Below are positions 17,396 to 24,808 of a DNA stretch of 64,000 nt, piece by piece. The first letter of the stretch is position 1; each line of letters begins with the position of its first letter. The notes beneath the pieces were generated by a model, which worked only from the letters and a program-made list of their open reading frames with translations, did no database searches and was not told the origin of the DNA. The stretch is taken from the NCBI RefSeq assembly GCF_023715505.1, contig NZ_JAMBOH010000001.1, forward strand, positions 124,001 to 188,000. The letters are read 5' to 3'. Origin of the DNA: Neobacillus cucumis. Its GTDB lineage: Bacteria; Bacillota; Bacilli; Bacillales_B; DSM-18226. Both the position numbers and the translations under genes were made by a program.

Positions 17396-17428
17396 AAAGC
17401 AATCGGCATGCGCCGATTGCTTTTCTTT
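17395..17428 (+). terminator. Terminator of the GNAT gene
   Basis: AAAAGCAATCGGC/GCCGATTGCTTTT, 13-bp perfect stem, 4-nt loop, then a T-rich tail. Confidence 0.92.
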
Positions 17429-17442
17429 TCGTATGAAAACAA

Positions 17443-17595
17443 TTATTCCAATAAATTTTGGTCATTATCGACTTCACTTAGTCCCATATGGAGCAAAAAT
17501 TCGTTTAATTCCTCATTTGTTAACGTTTCAAAGCGGCCATCATGAAAAAACACTTGGGTTTGATTGGGATTAATTCGGTTCATGTTAAAACTCAT
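17443..17595 (-). CDS. 50-residue protein of unknown function
   Basis: MSFNMNRINPNQTQVFFHDG at the N-terminus, then an acidic helix (TLTNEELNEFLLHMG). GAAAGGAG sits 9 nt before the ATG at 17595. The clear ribosome site and codon use support a real gene. No signal peptide or membrane segment. I do not recognise it. Confidence 0.6.
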   Translation of the reverse strand: MSFNMNRINPNQTQVFFHDGRFETLTNEELNEFLLHMGLSEVDNDQNLLE

Positions 17596-17702
17596 AATTT
17601 ACTTTGCTCCTTTCATAGATGAATAAATTCTATTATCTACAAAAGCAGCCAGTTTCATTCAGAAAATCAAATTGTTCAAAAACTTTTGAACATATTTAAT
17701 TT

Positions 17703-18482
17703 TTAAGTTCTTAATGCCTTTCCAAGGACATCTACCCCGCCGGTTACTGGTATTATACTTCCTGTAATAAAATCAGACTGCTCATCAATTAAAAATTGGA
17801 TAACGCGGGCAATATCCTCACCCGTGCCCAGTCTGCCCACCGAGTGCTTTTCACCTCTTAACGAAATGGATTCTTTAATGCTTTTTTCCTTCCACTTTTT
17901 TGTAATATCCCCAGGACAGATCATATTAGCGGTAATCCCATGCTCCGCTTCTTCCATTGCAATTGTTCTTGTTAAGGAAGCCAAACCCGTTTTTGCTGCT
18001 GCAAAGGCTGATCGGTAAATCCAGCCAGGGGTGGTTTCAACACGATCAAATCCTAACGTAATAATCCTGCCCCAGCTTTGTTTTCTCATCAACGGAATAA
18101 TCAGTTTTGATAAATAAAAAACCGCTGTTAAATTACCTTGGATTAAATAATCCCATTCCTCAAAGGAGTAATCTGTCAGTTTTTTTCGTTCATGTATGTA
18201 CGGACCGGCATTATGAACTAAAACATCGACACTTGAATAGGCTGAGAGAGACTCATTCACAATGCGTATGCAATCCTCTTTGTTGGAAACATCGCCTTGG
18301 ATGGCGATATTTTTCGTCCCGTAATGATCATTTAATTGCTTTACTAAGAAAACTGCCTCTGACTCACTTTTACGATAGTTGATCACAAGTTGATACCCAT
18401 TTTCTGCAAGTAGTTGTGCCGTTTTTTTGCCGATACCAGAAGCTCCTCCTGTAATCAAAGCCGTTTTCTTTTTCACAATCAT
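17703..18482 (-). CDS. Short-chain dehydrogenase-like protein with a substituted active site
   Basis: 259 residues. The Rossmann motif TGGASGIGKK (about residues 11-20), NAG (HNAG about 90) and the C-terminal GSIIPVTGG identify an SDR of the 3-oxoacyl-ACP reductase type. Where YxxxK is expected the sequence reads FAAAK (SAFAAAKTG), so the catalytic tyrosine is phenylalanine, and the usual active-site serine region reads ITLGFDRV. The fold is kept but classical SDR catalysis is doubtful. It is divergent from the spore cluster. Confidence 0.8.
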   Translation of the reverse strand: MIVKKKTALITGGASGIGKKTAQLLAENGYQLVINYRKSESEAVFLVKQLNDHYGTKNIAIQGDVSNKEDCIRIVNESLSAYSSVDVLVHNAGPYIHERKKLTDYSFEEWDYLIQGNLTAVFYLSKLIIPLMRKQSWGRIITLGFDRVETTPGWIYRSAFAAAKTGLASLTRTIAMEEAEHGITANMICPGDITKKWKEKSIKESISLRGEKHSVGRLGTGEDIARVIQFLIDEQSDFITGSIIPVTGGVDVLGKALRT

Positions 18483-18587
18483 TACCTCGCTTAAAAGAAT
18501 TCTCTCCTTATGTATATGTTAAAAAGAAATCATTATATATGCAAATTTTATCTCATGTCCCTATTTAAGGGATTTGAAGTTTTGATA

Positions 18588-18615
18588 ACGGATGGGCGAG
18601 TGGTTGCATATGATA
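18588..18615 (+). promoter_or_regulatory. Sigma-K-type promoter of the gerP-like cluster
   Basis: AC (18588-18589), 17 bp, CATATGATA (18607-18615), an exact match to the sigma-K form AC, 16-17 bp, CATANNNTA. Known gerP operons are transcribed by sigma-K in the mother cell. Confidence 0.7.
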
Positions 18616-18644
18616 CGAATAACTACAATAAAGGATGTGACAGG

Positions 18645-18887
18645 ATGCAGACTGTAATTAATATCTTCAGCCTGAAAATCAACAGTGTTTCTAACAACGG
18701 GTCTGTCAACATCGGCGAAGCCCTTCATAATGCCCATACAGCTAATTCAAAATCCCAAGGTCAAAATTCATCCTACGGAGATTTTGCACCGCCGACAGCG
18801 GCCATGGAGAATGTCTTTATTGATCCAGATATCAATGATATGGGTGATATCGCAAATCCATCGAACGTCTTTAGTAATTCGAGATAA
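18645..18887 (+). CDS. GerPA/GerPF-family spore germination protein, first copy
   Basis: 80 residues: INIFSLKINSVSNNGSVNIGEALHNAHTAN is abbreviated here as a GerPF-type start, with N..S.....GS.N.G.........S.......G..N pattern and the acidic IADPSN-like end (DIANPSN). GerP proteins of the coat let germinants reach inner-membrane receptors. The ATG at 18645 follows AAAGGATG. A second paralogue follows 13 nt after the stop. Confidence 0.88.
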   Translation: MQTVINIFSLKINSVSNNGSVNIGEALHNAHTANSKSQGQNSSYGDFAPPTAAMENVFIDPDINDMGDIANPSNVFSNSR

Positions 18888-18900
18888 AGGACTGAAAAAA

Positions 18901-19143
18901 ATGCCCTTTCAAATAAACATTTTTAATATAAAGACGAATTCCGTTGCTAACAATGCCAATATTTCTCTAGGACCTTCCGTCCAAAATAGCCATACTGCTA
19001 ACCAAAAATGGATCGGATCCAATTTTGCCTTAGGGGATCTTTCTCCATCAAGTTCGTTTTCTCTAAATGGCTTCGGTGACACAGATATTAGTGACCAAGA
19101 TCAAATTGCAAACCCATCCTCACCAATTGCCAATCAATTTTAG
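18901..19143 (+). CDS. GerPA/GerPF-family spore germination protein, second copy
   Basis: 80 residues, a paralogue of the preceding protein: MPFQINIFNIKTNSVANNAN at the start, the conserved GP..QNSHTANQK segment, and a QIANPSS C-terminus. AAAGGA lies 8 nt upstream of the ATG at 18901. It is in one operon with the first copy and the Hsp20-like gene. Confidence 0.88.
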   Translation: MPFQINIFNIKTNSVANNANISLGPSVQNSHTANQKWIGSNFALGDLSPSSSFSLNGFGDTDISDQDQIANPSSPIANQF

Positions 19144-19164
19144 TTATTAGAGAGGTTGAAAGAC

Positions 19165-19635
19165 ATGTTTCCTTGGAATATGTTTCCTTTTACAAAGGAT
19201 ATGAAAGAATCATTACAAAAAATGAAACCCGATGAGATTAACAATTATGTTCAGGATCTTATTGGAAAAATGATGCCTAACATGGGCAATATGATGAATG
19301 GTCAAGATTTATTTAGCAGCTTTCAAACACCAGAAACAAAACAGAGATCGGCCAATGCATTGAATTCATCGGCCTTTGAGACACATGATTATGTATTTGT
19401 AAGAATTCCCATTCGAAACGAAGACTGGCTGAATCAGCTTCGCCTCTATCATACTTCTAATCAGCTTATCGTTGAACATATTCCGGAGCGAGAGGATTCT
19501 AATACCATCACTCTTCCAGCTATTGTTAAAAAGAAAGGCGCTACGGCAAATTATAAAGATGGAATTCTGGAAATAAAAATCCCTAAAAATATTGATATGC
19601 AGTACTCACAAATCGACGTGACAGAAATTCTGTAG
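19165..19635 (+). CDS. Hsp20/alpha-crystallin-like spore-associated protein
   Basis: 156 residues from the ATG at 19165 (GAGAGG 9 nt upstream). A methionine-rich N-terminal third precedes an alpha-crystallin-like beta domain from about residue 75 (HDYVFVRIPI, ITLPA, ATANYKDGILEIKIPKN). The last motif is the conserved small-heat-shock strand. In spores such proteins are coat components (CotM/CotP are examples). It lies 21 nt after the gerP-like pair. Confidence 0.8.
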   Translation: MFPWNMFPFTKDMKESLQKMKPDEINNYVQDLIGKMMPNMGNMMNGQDLFSSFQTPETKQRSANALNSSAFETHDYVFVRIPIRNEDWLNQLRLYHTSNQLIVEHIPEREDSNTITLPAIVKKKGATANYKDGILEIKIPKNIDMQYSQIDVTEIL

Positions 19636-19737
19636 ACGTTGATTTTTTTTGCATGTTTCCGGTTATTACAAATAAGATTAACTAAGGCGTTATCCAGGTT
19701 CGGTTTTGAACAAACCAATTCTGAATAGAGGGTTTTT

Positions 19738-20118
19738 ATGCGATCCATCTTTCGCTTGTTTACTTCAAATAAAACTTTTACGAAAAAAATATCGGAATTG
19801 GAAAATAAGCTATCCTCATTAGAGTCAAAAATTATTGAGGTCAAAACAGAGGTAAAATCCCTTAGTGTCCCTGATGATAAAAAAGAAAAAGAAAGTCCTC
19901 CAACTGTTCAAATTAACCATCTGCAGGTTGACCAAATTGTTATTGAACACTTGGATTATGCTAATAATTTTGGCCAATTAGGTATTAAAGAATTATCAGG
20001 CAAGTTAAATATCGGTTCGACATATGAAGGAGATATTTCCGAAAAAGTAAAGGAAATCGTGAATCAGAAGCTTGGAAAGGAAGCAACGGTTAATATTAAG
20101 GCAAAAAAAGAGGAATAA
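19738..20118 (+). CDS. Coiled-coil protein resembling GerPC
   Basis: 126 residues: a short N-terminal hydrophobic/basic segment, a coiled coil (about residues 15-42), and a C-terminal beta segment VQINHLQVDQIVIEHLDY then QLGIKELSGKLNIGSTY. That last segment recalls GerPC, where a coiled coil precedes a similar ...L.GTLNIG motif. The TAGAGGG ribosome site is moderate. Its place behind two gerP-like genes supports a spore-envelope role. Confidence 0.65.
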   Translation: MRSIFRLFTSNKTFTKKISELENKLSSLESKIIEVKTEVKSLSVPDDKKEKESPPTVQINHLQVDQIVIEHLDYANNFGQLGIKELSGKLNIGSTYEGDISEKVKEIVNQKLGKEATVNIKAKKEE

Positions 20119-20137
20119 CGATACTAACTTACAACTT

Positions 20138-20165
20138 AAAGACAGCCAAATGGCTGTCTTTGTTA
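20138..20165. terminator. Terminator after the spore cluster
   Basis: AAAGACAGCCA/TGGCTGTCTTT, 11-bp stem between convergent genes. Confidence 0.85.
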
Positions 20166-20182
20166 TGTATAAACCCGTATGA

Positions 20183-20644
20183 TTATTGACTTTTGTGATC
20201 ATCCGTGTTCATACCATCCATAGAGTGGACCGATGTAGAATCTTCCTTCTCACTTGGTTTCCCAATCGTGAACTCCTTCATAGGCATATTATGCATGTCC
20301 CTGGCGGTTACATGAGAAATAATATAATAAGTACCTTCTTGTTGAAATGTTTTTTCTAACCGATAAACACCATCTTCTGCATGTTTAAGGGCAATTTTCT
20401 CGTGATTAGGATCTTTTGATCGCCAAACCTCAAAAGTAACTTCCGCATCATTAATTTTTTCCTTTCCCTGCGTAACCTTAGCCTCAAATATGATTGGCTT
20501 ATTTGCCTCACCAGGATTAGGTTTTACTGATAAATTCACATCCACCATTTCCGGCATATCATCTGTTTTCTCTTGCTTATTGCTACAGGAAACAGCTACA
20601 CTTAAAGACAGAATTGTAATAAGCATAAGTACTATCTTTCTCAC
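20183..20644 (-). CDS. Lipoprotein with a YtkA/FixH-like domain
   Basis: 153 residues. A basic N-terminus (MRKIV) and hydrophobic core end at AVSC, a lipobox-like site with Cys about 20. The mature part has a beta-rich YtkA-like domain (PIIFEAKVTQGKEKINDAEVTFEVW region) and a histidine/aspartate-rich tail. Lipid-anchored on the outer membrane face. Function unknown; some relatives are linked to copper or cytochrome oxidase assembly. Confidence 0.75.
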   Translation of the reverse strand: MRKIVLMLITILSLSVAVSCSNKQEKTDDMPEMVDVNLSVKPNPGEANKPIIFEAKVTQGKEKINDAEVTFEVWRSKDPNHEKIALKHAEDGVYRLEKTFQQEGTYYIISHVTARDMHNMPMKEFTIGKPSEKEDSTSVHSMDGMNTDDHKSQ

Positions 20645-20772
20645 GGCTTTTCTCCCCTAACTTAGTTGGTTCATTAATTGATGATTCAACACTTCCTTCA
20701 CTAGCATTGTTACATATTTAGCAATATTATTGCAAAAAATAATGTTTAACAAAAGTAAGAAAGGAGAAACCT

Positions 20773-21015
20773 ATGTCAACCCCTTACAAATGTCCGAATT
20801 GTAAAACAAATCGAAGCCGTTTTAATATTATTCAACAAGTTTCTCAATCTGTTAAGCTTGACCCTCAGTCCGGAGATGTTATCCGCCAATATGGCGAAAA
20901 TGAGCTGGAACCATTTCATCTCCCCTACAGCGGACCAGATTATCGAGTCCAATGTGGTGCTTGTGGTTTAATCGAAGATGAACTGACCTTTATCAAATTT
21001 GGTGAACAAAGATAA
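20773..21015 (+). CDS. Small zinc-ribbon protein of unknown function
   Basis: 80 residues with [11 protein letters not shown] at the N-terminus and [10 protein letters not shown] at the C-terminus, a two-knuckle zinc ribbon. The sequence between ([20 protein letters not shown]) is well ordered, suggesting a conserved Bacillus family I cannot name. GAAAGGAGAAA lies before the ATG. Confidence 0.7.
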   Translation: MSTPYKCPNCKTNRSRFNIIQQVSQSVKLDPQSGDVIRQYGENELEPFHLPYSGPDYRVQCGACGLIEDELTFIKFGEQR

Positions 21016-21026
21016 TTCATGAGAAA

Positions 21027-21150
21027 AGCGCAAAGCGCCCGCCTATCGGCGACAAACACAAGACGAGCCGGCCGGAAGATTGCTTTTTAACCTTTTGGAC
21101 GGATTGGATTGTCATCTCGAGCCGAAGGCGCCTGGCGCAAGACAATTTTC
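21027..21150. repeat. GC-rich intergenic palindromic element
   Basis: A GC-rich island in an AT-rich gap: GCGCAAAGCGCCCGCC... near the start, GAGCCGGCCGGAAG at 21065-21078, and GGCGCCTGGCGC at the end. It holds several short palindromes and no frame. It resembles a dispersed repeat I remember from Bacillus intergenic regions; copies elsewhere in the genome cannot be checked here. Confidence 0.5.
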
Positions 21151-21181
21151 AAAATCAAAAACTTTGATACTTATCTCATTT

Positions 21182-21214
21182 AAAAACACCTTTAGACATT
21201 CTAAAGGTGTTTTT
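21182..21214. terminator. Terminator after the secreted-protein gene
   Basis: AAAAACACCTTTAG/CTAAAGGTGTTTTT, 14-bp perfect stem, 5-nt loop, T run on both strands. Confidence 0.92.
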
Positions 21215-21215
21215 G

Positions 21216-22040
21216 TTAATTAAAGTTATTTTCTTTTATAAATGGTTTGGAATCGACTCTCCAAACATCTGCAGGAGAAAACCTAATTAAATGGATCTGT
21301 CCTCGAAACTTTTGCCTGCCGACCTCTTTAATATACCAATCGATTTCAGCAGGTACATCTAAACTTATTTCTTGTGTGAGGTCTTCTGGCGGTAGAATCT
21401 CTAATCGTGTGATCCTGACATTTTCAACTTTATCGAGTATTGGGTTCCATTTTACTTTTTGCAGTGAGATCTTCGAGACAATGACAGAATCCTGCTGTTT
21501 GAAACCAGCAATATAGGCATTTATGACCTGATAAGGGTCTGCATTTGCCAGGTATTCATTTAATTTGCCTGAAGCCTTATATATCATAAGCATATGTGAC
21601 AAGTCCATTGAATTGGTTCGATGCGTTGTGCTGCCGTAGAAATGAATGCAAAAATGTCCAGGAAAATTATTATGCAATGCCCCAGCTCCGTGAGGCATTC
21701 CGTGCATGGATGCCGCGATCCGCTGTTTTTTATGAATAACATAAATAGCGCGGCGTTTCCAGCTCCACTTTCCTCCATAGATTTTTTTCATAATTTTTGT
21801 ATCTTTCACGGTGAGCGGCTGTACATCCGCATGGTGACTTCCGGCTCGCCTTTGTACCTTAAACTTTTTCCCTGTTTCCATATCTTGGACAGTGAATTTC
21901 GAATATTTCGGTAATAAATCATTAACCTTGTTCCAATCCGTAATTTCTCCATTGTCCTTAATCTCATTTGCCGCATGGACTCCATATCCATTTAGGAGGA
22001 TTTGAATAACTAATAAAAAACAACAAACTGCCTTCTTCAT
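21216..22040 (-). CDS. Secreted protein of unknown function with a conserved His/Cys core
   Basis: 274 residues with a Sec signal peptide (hydrophobic 5-20, cleavage likely after VHAA). The mature part contains IAASMHGMPHGAG and NNFPGHFCIHFYGSTTH, histidine-rich motifs with one cysteine, which look like an active or metal site. I recall similar motifs in uncharacterised Firmicutes exported proteins but cannot name the family. GAGGAGGAGC precedes the ATG. Confidence 0.65.
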   Translation of the reverse strand: MKKAVCCFLLVIQILLNGYGVHAANEIKDNGEITDWNKVNDLLPKYSKFTVQDMETGKKFKVQRRAGSHHADVQPLTVKDTKIMKKIYGGKWSWKRRAIYVIHKKQRIAASMHGMPHGAGALHNNFPGHFCIHFYGSTTHRTNSMDLSHMLMIYKASGKLNEYLANADPYQVINAYIAGFKQQDSVIVSKISLQKVKWNPILDKVENVRITRLEILPPEDLTQEISLDVPAEIDWYIKEVGRQKFRGQIHLIRFSPADVWRVDSKPFIKENNFN

Positions 22041-22131
22041 TTTGTGCTCCTCCTTTAATGGTTTTTTGCTACATTAAAAGAGTTACCTGAAGTGGAATTT
22101 ATCATTCATTCATCCCTCATTTTTAAACAAG

Positions 22132-23049
22132 CTAAACTGTCTCTGTCTCACTTTCAAGTAAGACAAGCTGTTGTTCAATAATCCCCCAATCCACATGTTC
22201 ACCGATAAATACAAGATTCAAGCGCATGTTCATATATTCCTTCATGTACAGCGGCATCCCATAGGCATATTGGAAAAGAAGGGGAAGTTCCGAATAGTGA
22301 AACTTTATATATCCTTTTATCCGATATATGGTATCTGGTAATTTCTTTAAAAATTTTTCAAAACTGGTATCGCTGATTGGTTTATGAAACTGGTAAACGT
22401 AGGTAGATAAGTTTAAGTGAATGTGACTTGATTCCTTTTCTACATTCATAGATAAATTTCTTAGCCGGTCCATCGGAACCATTGAGTAGCTGGTTAGTAA
22501 ACATTGTGCTCTTGGATTTAACCCTTGCATCTCAAAAATCAGCTGAGCCTGCTCATTTTCTTTTAGTTCATCAATTTTGTTAATCAGGATAAAGTCCGCA
22601 TTCCTTACTTGTTCAAGAATCAATTGCTGCAGCTGGGGGCTTAACTCATTTCTGTTTTTCCACCTAGTTCCATCTACTGTCGTAATAATCCCTTTTATCA
22701 ATAATTGATCTGCAAACAGAGGTGAAAGAATGGAGTCTAATACTTCCACTGGATGGGCCGCGCCCGTTGTCTCAATATACATCACTTCCGGCTTTTCCTT
22801 CATCAATAGTCCATGAAGCTGGGCTTCAAGCTTGTCCTGAATAGAACAGCATATACATCCTCCTAATAACTCACTTAACAAAACATCTTCTTCAACCTCA
22901 TTAGAGTCAATTGAGACTTGACCAAGCTCATTCATCAAGACTGCTACTTTTCTCCCGCAGCTGCGCTCGTCGGCTAGGAAACGTTTTAATAGTGTAGTCT
23001 TCCCGCTTCCTAAAAATCCTGACAATATGTATACCTCTGTCTTTTTCAT
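22132..23049 (-). CDS. CobW/COG0523 G3E GTPase, probable metal chaperone
   Basis: 305 residues. Walker A GFLGSGKTT (about 11-19), the metal-binding GGCICCS motif (CxCC, about 63-69), ETTG (about 93) and the guanine-specific NKID (about 156-159) give a complete G3E GTPase. Family members deliver zinc, cobalt or nickel. No Zur box was recognised upstream. GAAGGGAAAG lies before the ATG. The C-terminal CobW domain is shorter than usual. Confidence 0.88.
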   Translation of the reverse strand: MKKTEVYILSGFLGSGKTTLLKRFLADERSCGRKVAVLMNELGQVSIDSNEVEEDVLLSELLGGCICCSIQDKLEAQLHGLLMKEKPEVMYIETTGAAHPVEVLDSILSPLFADQLLIKGIITTVDGTRWKNRNELSPQLQQLILEQVRNADFILINKIDELKENEQAQLIFEMQGLNPRAQCLLTSYSMVPMDRLRNLSMNVEKESSHIHLNLSTYVYQFHKPISDTSFEKFLKKLPDTIYRIKGYIKFHYSELPLLFQYAYGMPLYMKEYMNMRLNLVFIGEHVDWGIIEQQLVLLESETETV

Positions 23050-23073
23050 AGTTCTTTCCCTTCTGTAATAAAG

Positions 23074-23106
23074 TTTAACCCGACTCCTGTAGGAATCGGG
23101 TTAAAA
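23074..23106 (-). terminator. Possible terminator of ctpB
   Basis: TTAACCCGA/TCGGGTTAA stem just after the stop codon, with a weak T tail. Confidence 0.5.
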
Positions 23107-23108
23107 TG

Positions 23109-24620
23109 TTATTCCATTCGACCTTTTAGTATCTCTACTGCTTTTTGTAATTGGGTATCGCTGTTTTTAATTTTCTCACGTAATACATCCATAAGCTTTA
23201 AGGTAGAGTCACCCTTTAATACTCCATTAGCAGGCAGCTCCTGAGCTGTTTGGAATTTGATGACTGCTTGTTTTGTCTTATCGTCAAAGAATCCATCTTC
23301 CCTGCCCGGATCATATCCAACTGCCTTCAACATTTTCTGGGCAGTTTGTACCTCTGTCGATGAAGTGGAGATTGCCAGTTCTTTATCTGGGTTAATTATC
23401 GGTAAAGTGGCATAATCGGGGAGCGCCACTTGAACATCCGGTACAATTCCCTTCTTGTGAATCCAGTTACCGTTTGGTGTTAACCATTTAGCAATGGTAT
23501 ATTTTAGATTTGAACCATCTTCAAAATCAGCTGCGGTTTGAACCGTTCCTTTTCCAAAGGACTTTTCACCAACAAGTGGTACACCTGCAGATTCTTTTAC
23601 AGCTGCAGCAAATATTTCAGAAGCACTTGCACTGCCGCTATCAATTAAGACAACAAGAGGTAGATCAGGATTTCCTTCATTTTGTGAAGCAATTTCCTTA
23701 ATTTTTCCGTTTCGGTCCTCTTCCTTGACAATAATTTTTCCTTTAGGGACAAACATACTTGTAATGCTCACCGCTTGGTCCAATAATCCCCCTGGATTCT
23801 GGCGCAAGTCTAGAACAAGACCTTTCATTCCTTTTTTCTGGAGATCAGTTAAAGTAGTTACCAATTCTTTAGATGTATTGCTTGAAAAACTAGTTATTTG
23901 AACCTTTGCGACTCGATCATCGACCATTTCCCCATAAACGGTTTCAATTGGAATCGTGTCACGAACAATCGGTACGGTCATTGGTGCAGCCATTCCTGGC
24001 CGTTGAATAGACAATGTCACCTTTGTTCCTTTTTTACCTCTTATCAAGGTGACAGCTTCAGTCGAATTCATCCCTTGAAGACTTTTTCCATTTACGGAGA
24101 TGACCATATCATTTGGCTTTAAACCTGATTTTTCAGCAGGAGACCCTTTAATAGGAGAAACGATGACGATGTGCCCGTCCTTCTCTTGGATTTCGGCACC
24201 AATCCCTTCAAATGAAGAGGATATGCTGTTATGAAAGCTTTTCGCTTCGTCATCACTCATATAATCTGAATAAGGGTCGTCTAATGATTTGACCATCCCG
24301 TCAATCGCACCATTAATCAGTTTCTGCTGATTGACATCCTTATAGTAGCCATTTTTTAAGGTATCAAATGCTTCATAAAGCTTATTAAATCCTGTTCTGT
24401 CCGGCGTAACTGTTACCACTTTTTCTTTTCCAAACGCTAGAGCGAAGGTTGTAATCCCAGCCGATAAGAAAACAAGGAAAAATAGCAGCATAATAAAATG
24501 AAACTTTTTCAAGCGTATGTAACCTGATTTATTTTCAATCACTTGCTCTTGTTCTGCTCTTTCCTCCTCAACCTTCAGTTGTTCTCCATTTTTTTCATCC
24601 AAAGCCTTCACCACTTTCAT
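23109..24620 (-). CDS. ctpB: Carboxyl-terminal processing protease (S41)
   Basis: 503 residues. An acidic/charged N-terminus, one TM helix (about 41-62), a PDZ domain (about 135-220, with SPAEKSGLKPND), and the S41 protease core. Catalytic Ser lies in DSGSASASEIF and the lysine in EKSFGKGTVQT. A C-terminal peptidoglycan-binding domain (KMLKAVGYDPGREDGFFDDK) ends the chain. CtpB cleaves SpoIVFA to start pro-sigma-K processing in B. subtilis; other CtpA/B roles are possible. The ribosome site before the chosen ATG is weak, so the start is not certain. Confidence 0.88.
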   Translation of the reverse strand: MKVVKALDEKNGEQLKVEEERAEQEQVIENKSGYIRLKKFHFIMLLFFLVFLSAGITTFALAFGKEKVVTVTPDRTGFNKLYEAFDTLKNGYYKDVNQQKLINGAIDGMVKSLDDPYSDYMSDDEAKSFHNSISSSFEGIGAEIQEKDGHIVIVSPIKGSPAEKSGLKPNDMVISVNGKSLQGMNSTEAVTLIRGKKGTKVTLSIQRPGMAAPMTVPIVRDTIPIETVYGEMVDDRVAKVQITSFSSNTSKELVTTLTDLQKKGMKGLVLDLRQNPGGLLDQAVSITSMFVPKGKIIVKEEDRNGKIKEIASQNEGNPDLPLVVLIDSGSASASEIFAAAVKESAGVPLVGEKSFGKGTVQTAADFEDGSNLKYTIAKWLTPNGNWIHKKGIVPDVQVALPDYATLPIINPDKELAISTSSTEVQTAQKMLKAVGYDPGREDGFFDDKTKQAVIKFQTAQELPANGVLKGDSTLKLMDVLREKIKNSDTQLQKAVEILKGRME

Positions 24621-24777
24621 TCACCATAAAAATATCTCACGGGTTAATCTCACATTTTTTGAAGCGATTTTAAAAGTAAACCCTTAGTGATTAGAATAAC
24701 ATCTTTTATATAATATTAACAAAGAAAAGCTAATGAATATAATAAGAATTACATTTTCCTTTATTTTATCCAAAGAA

Positions 24778-24808
24778 AAACGGCACTACCCATTGGTAAG
24801 TACCGTTT
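24778..24808 (-). terminator. Terminator of copA
   Basis: Minus strand AACGGTACTTACC/GGGTAGTGCCGTT stem followed by TTTTC. Confidence 0.85.

Noticed and set aside
18510..18644. Longer N-terminus for the first gerP-like protein
   Set aside because: It would run through the sigma-K-type promoter; the family start is at 18645.
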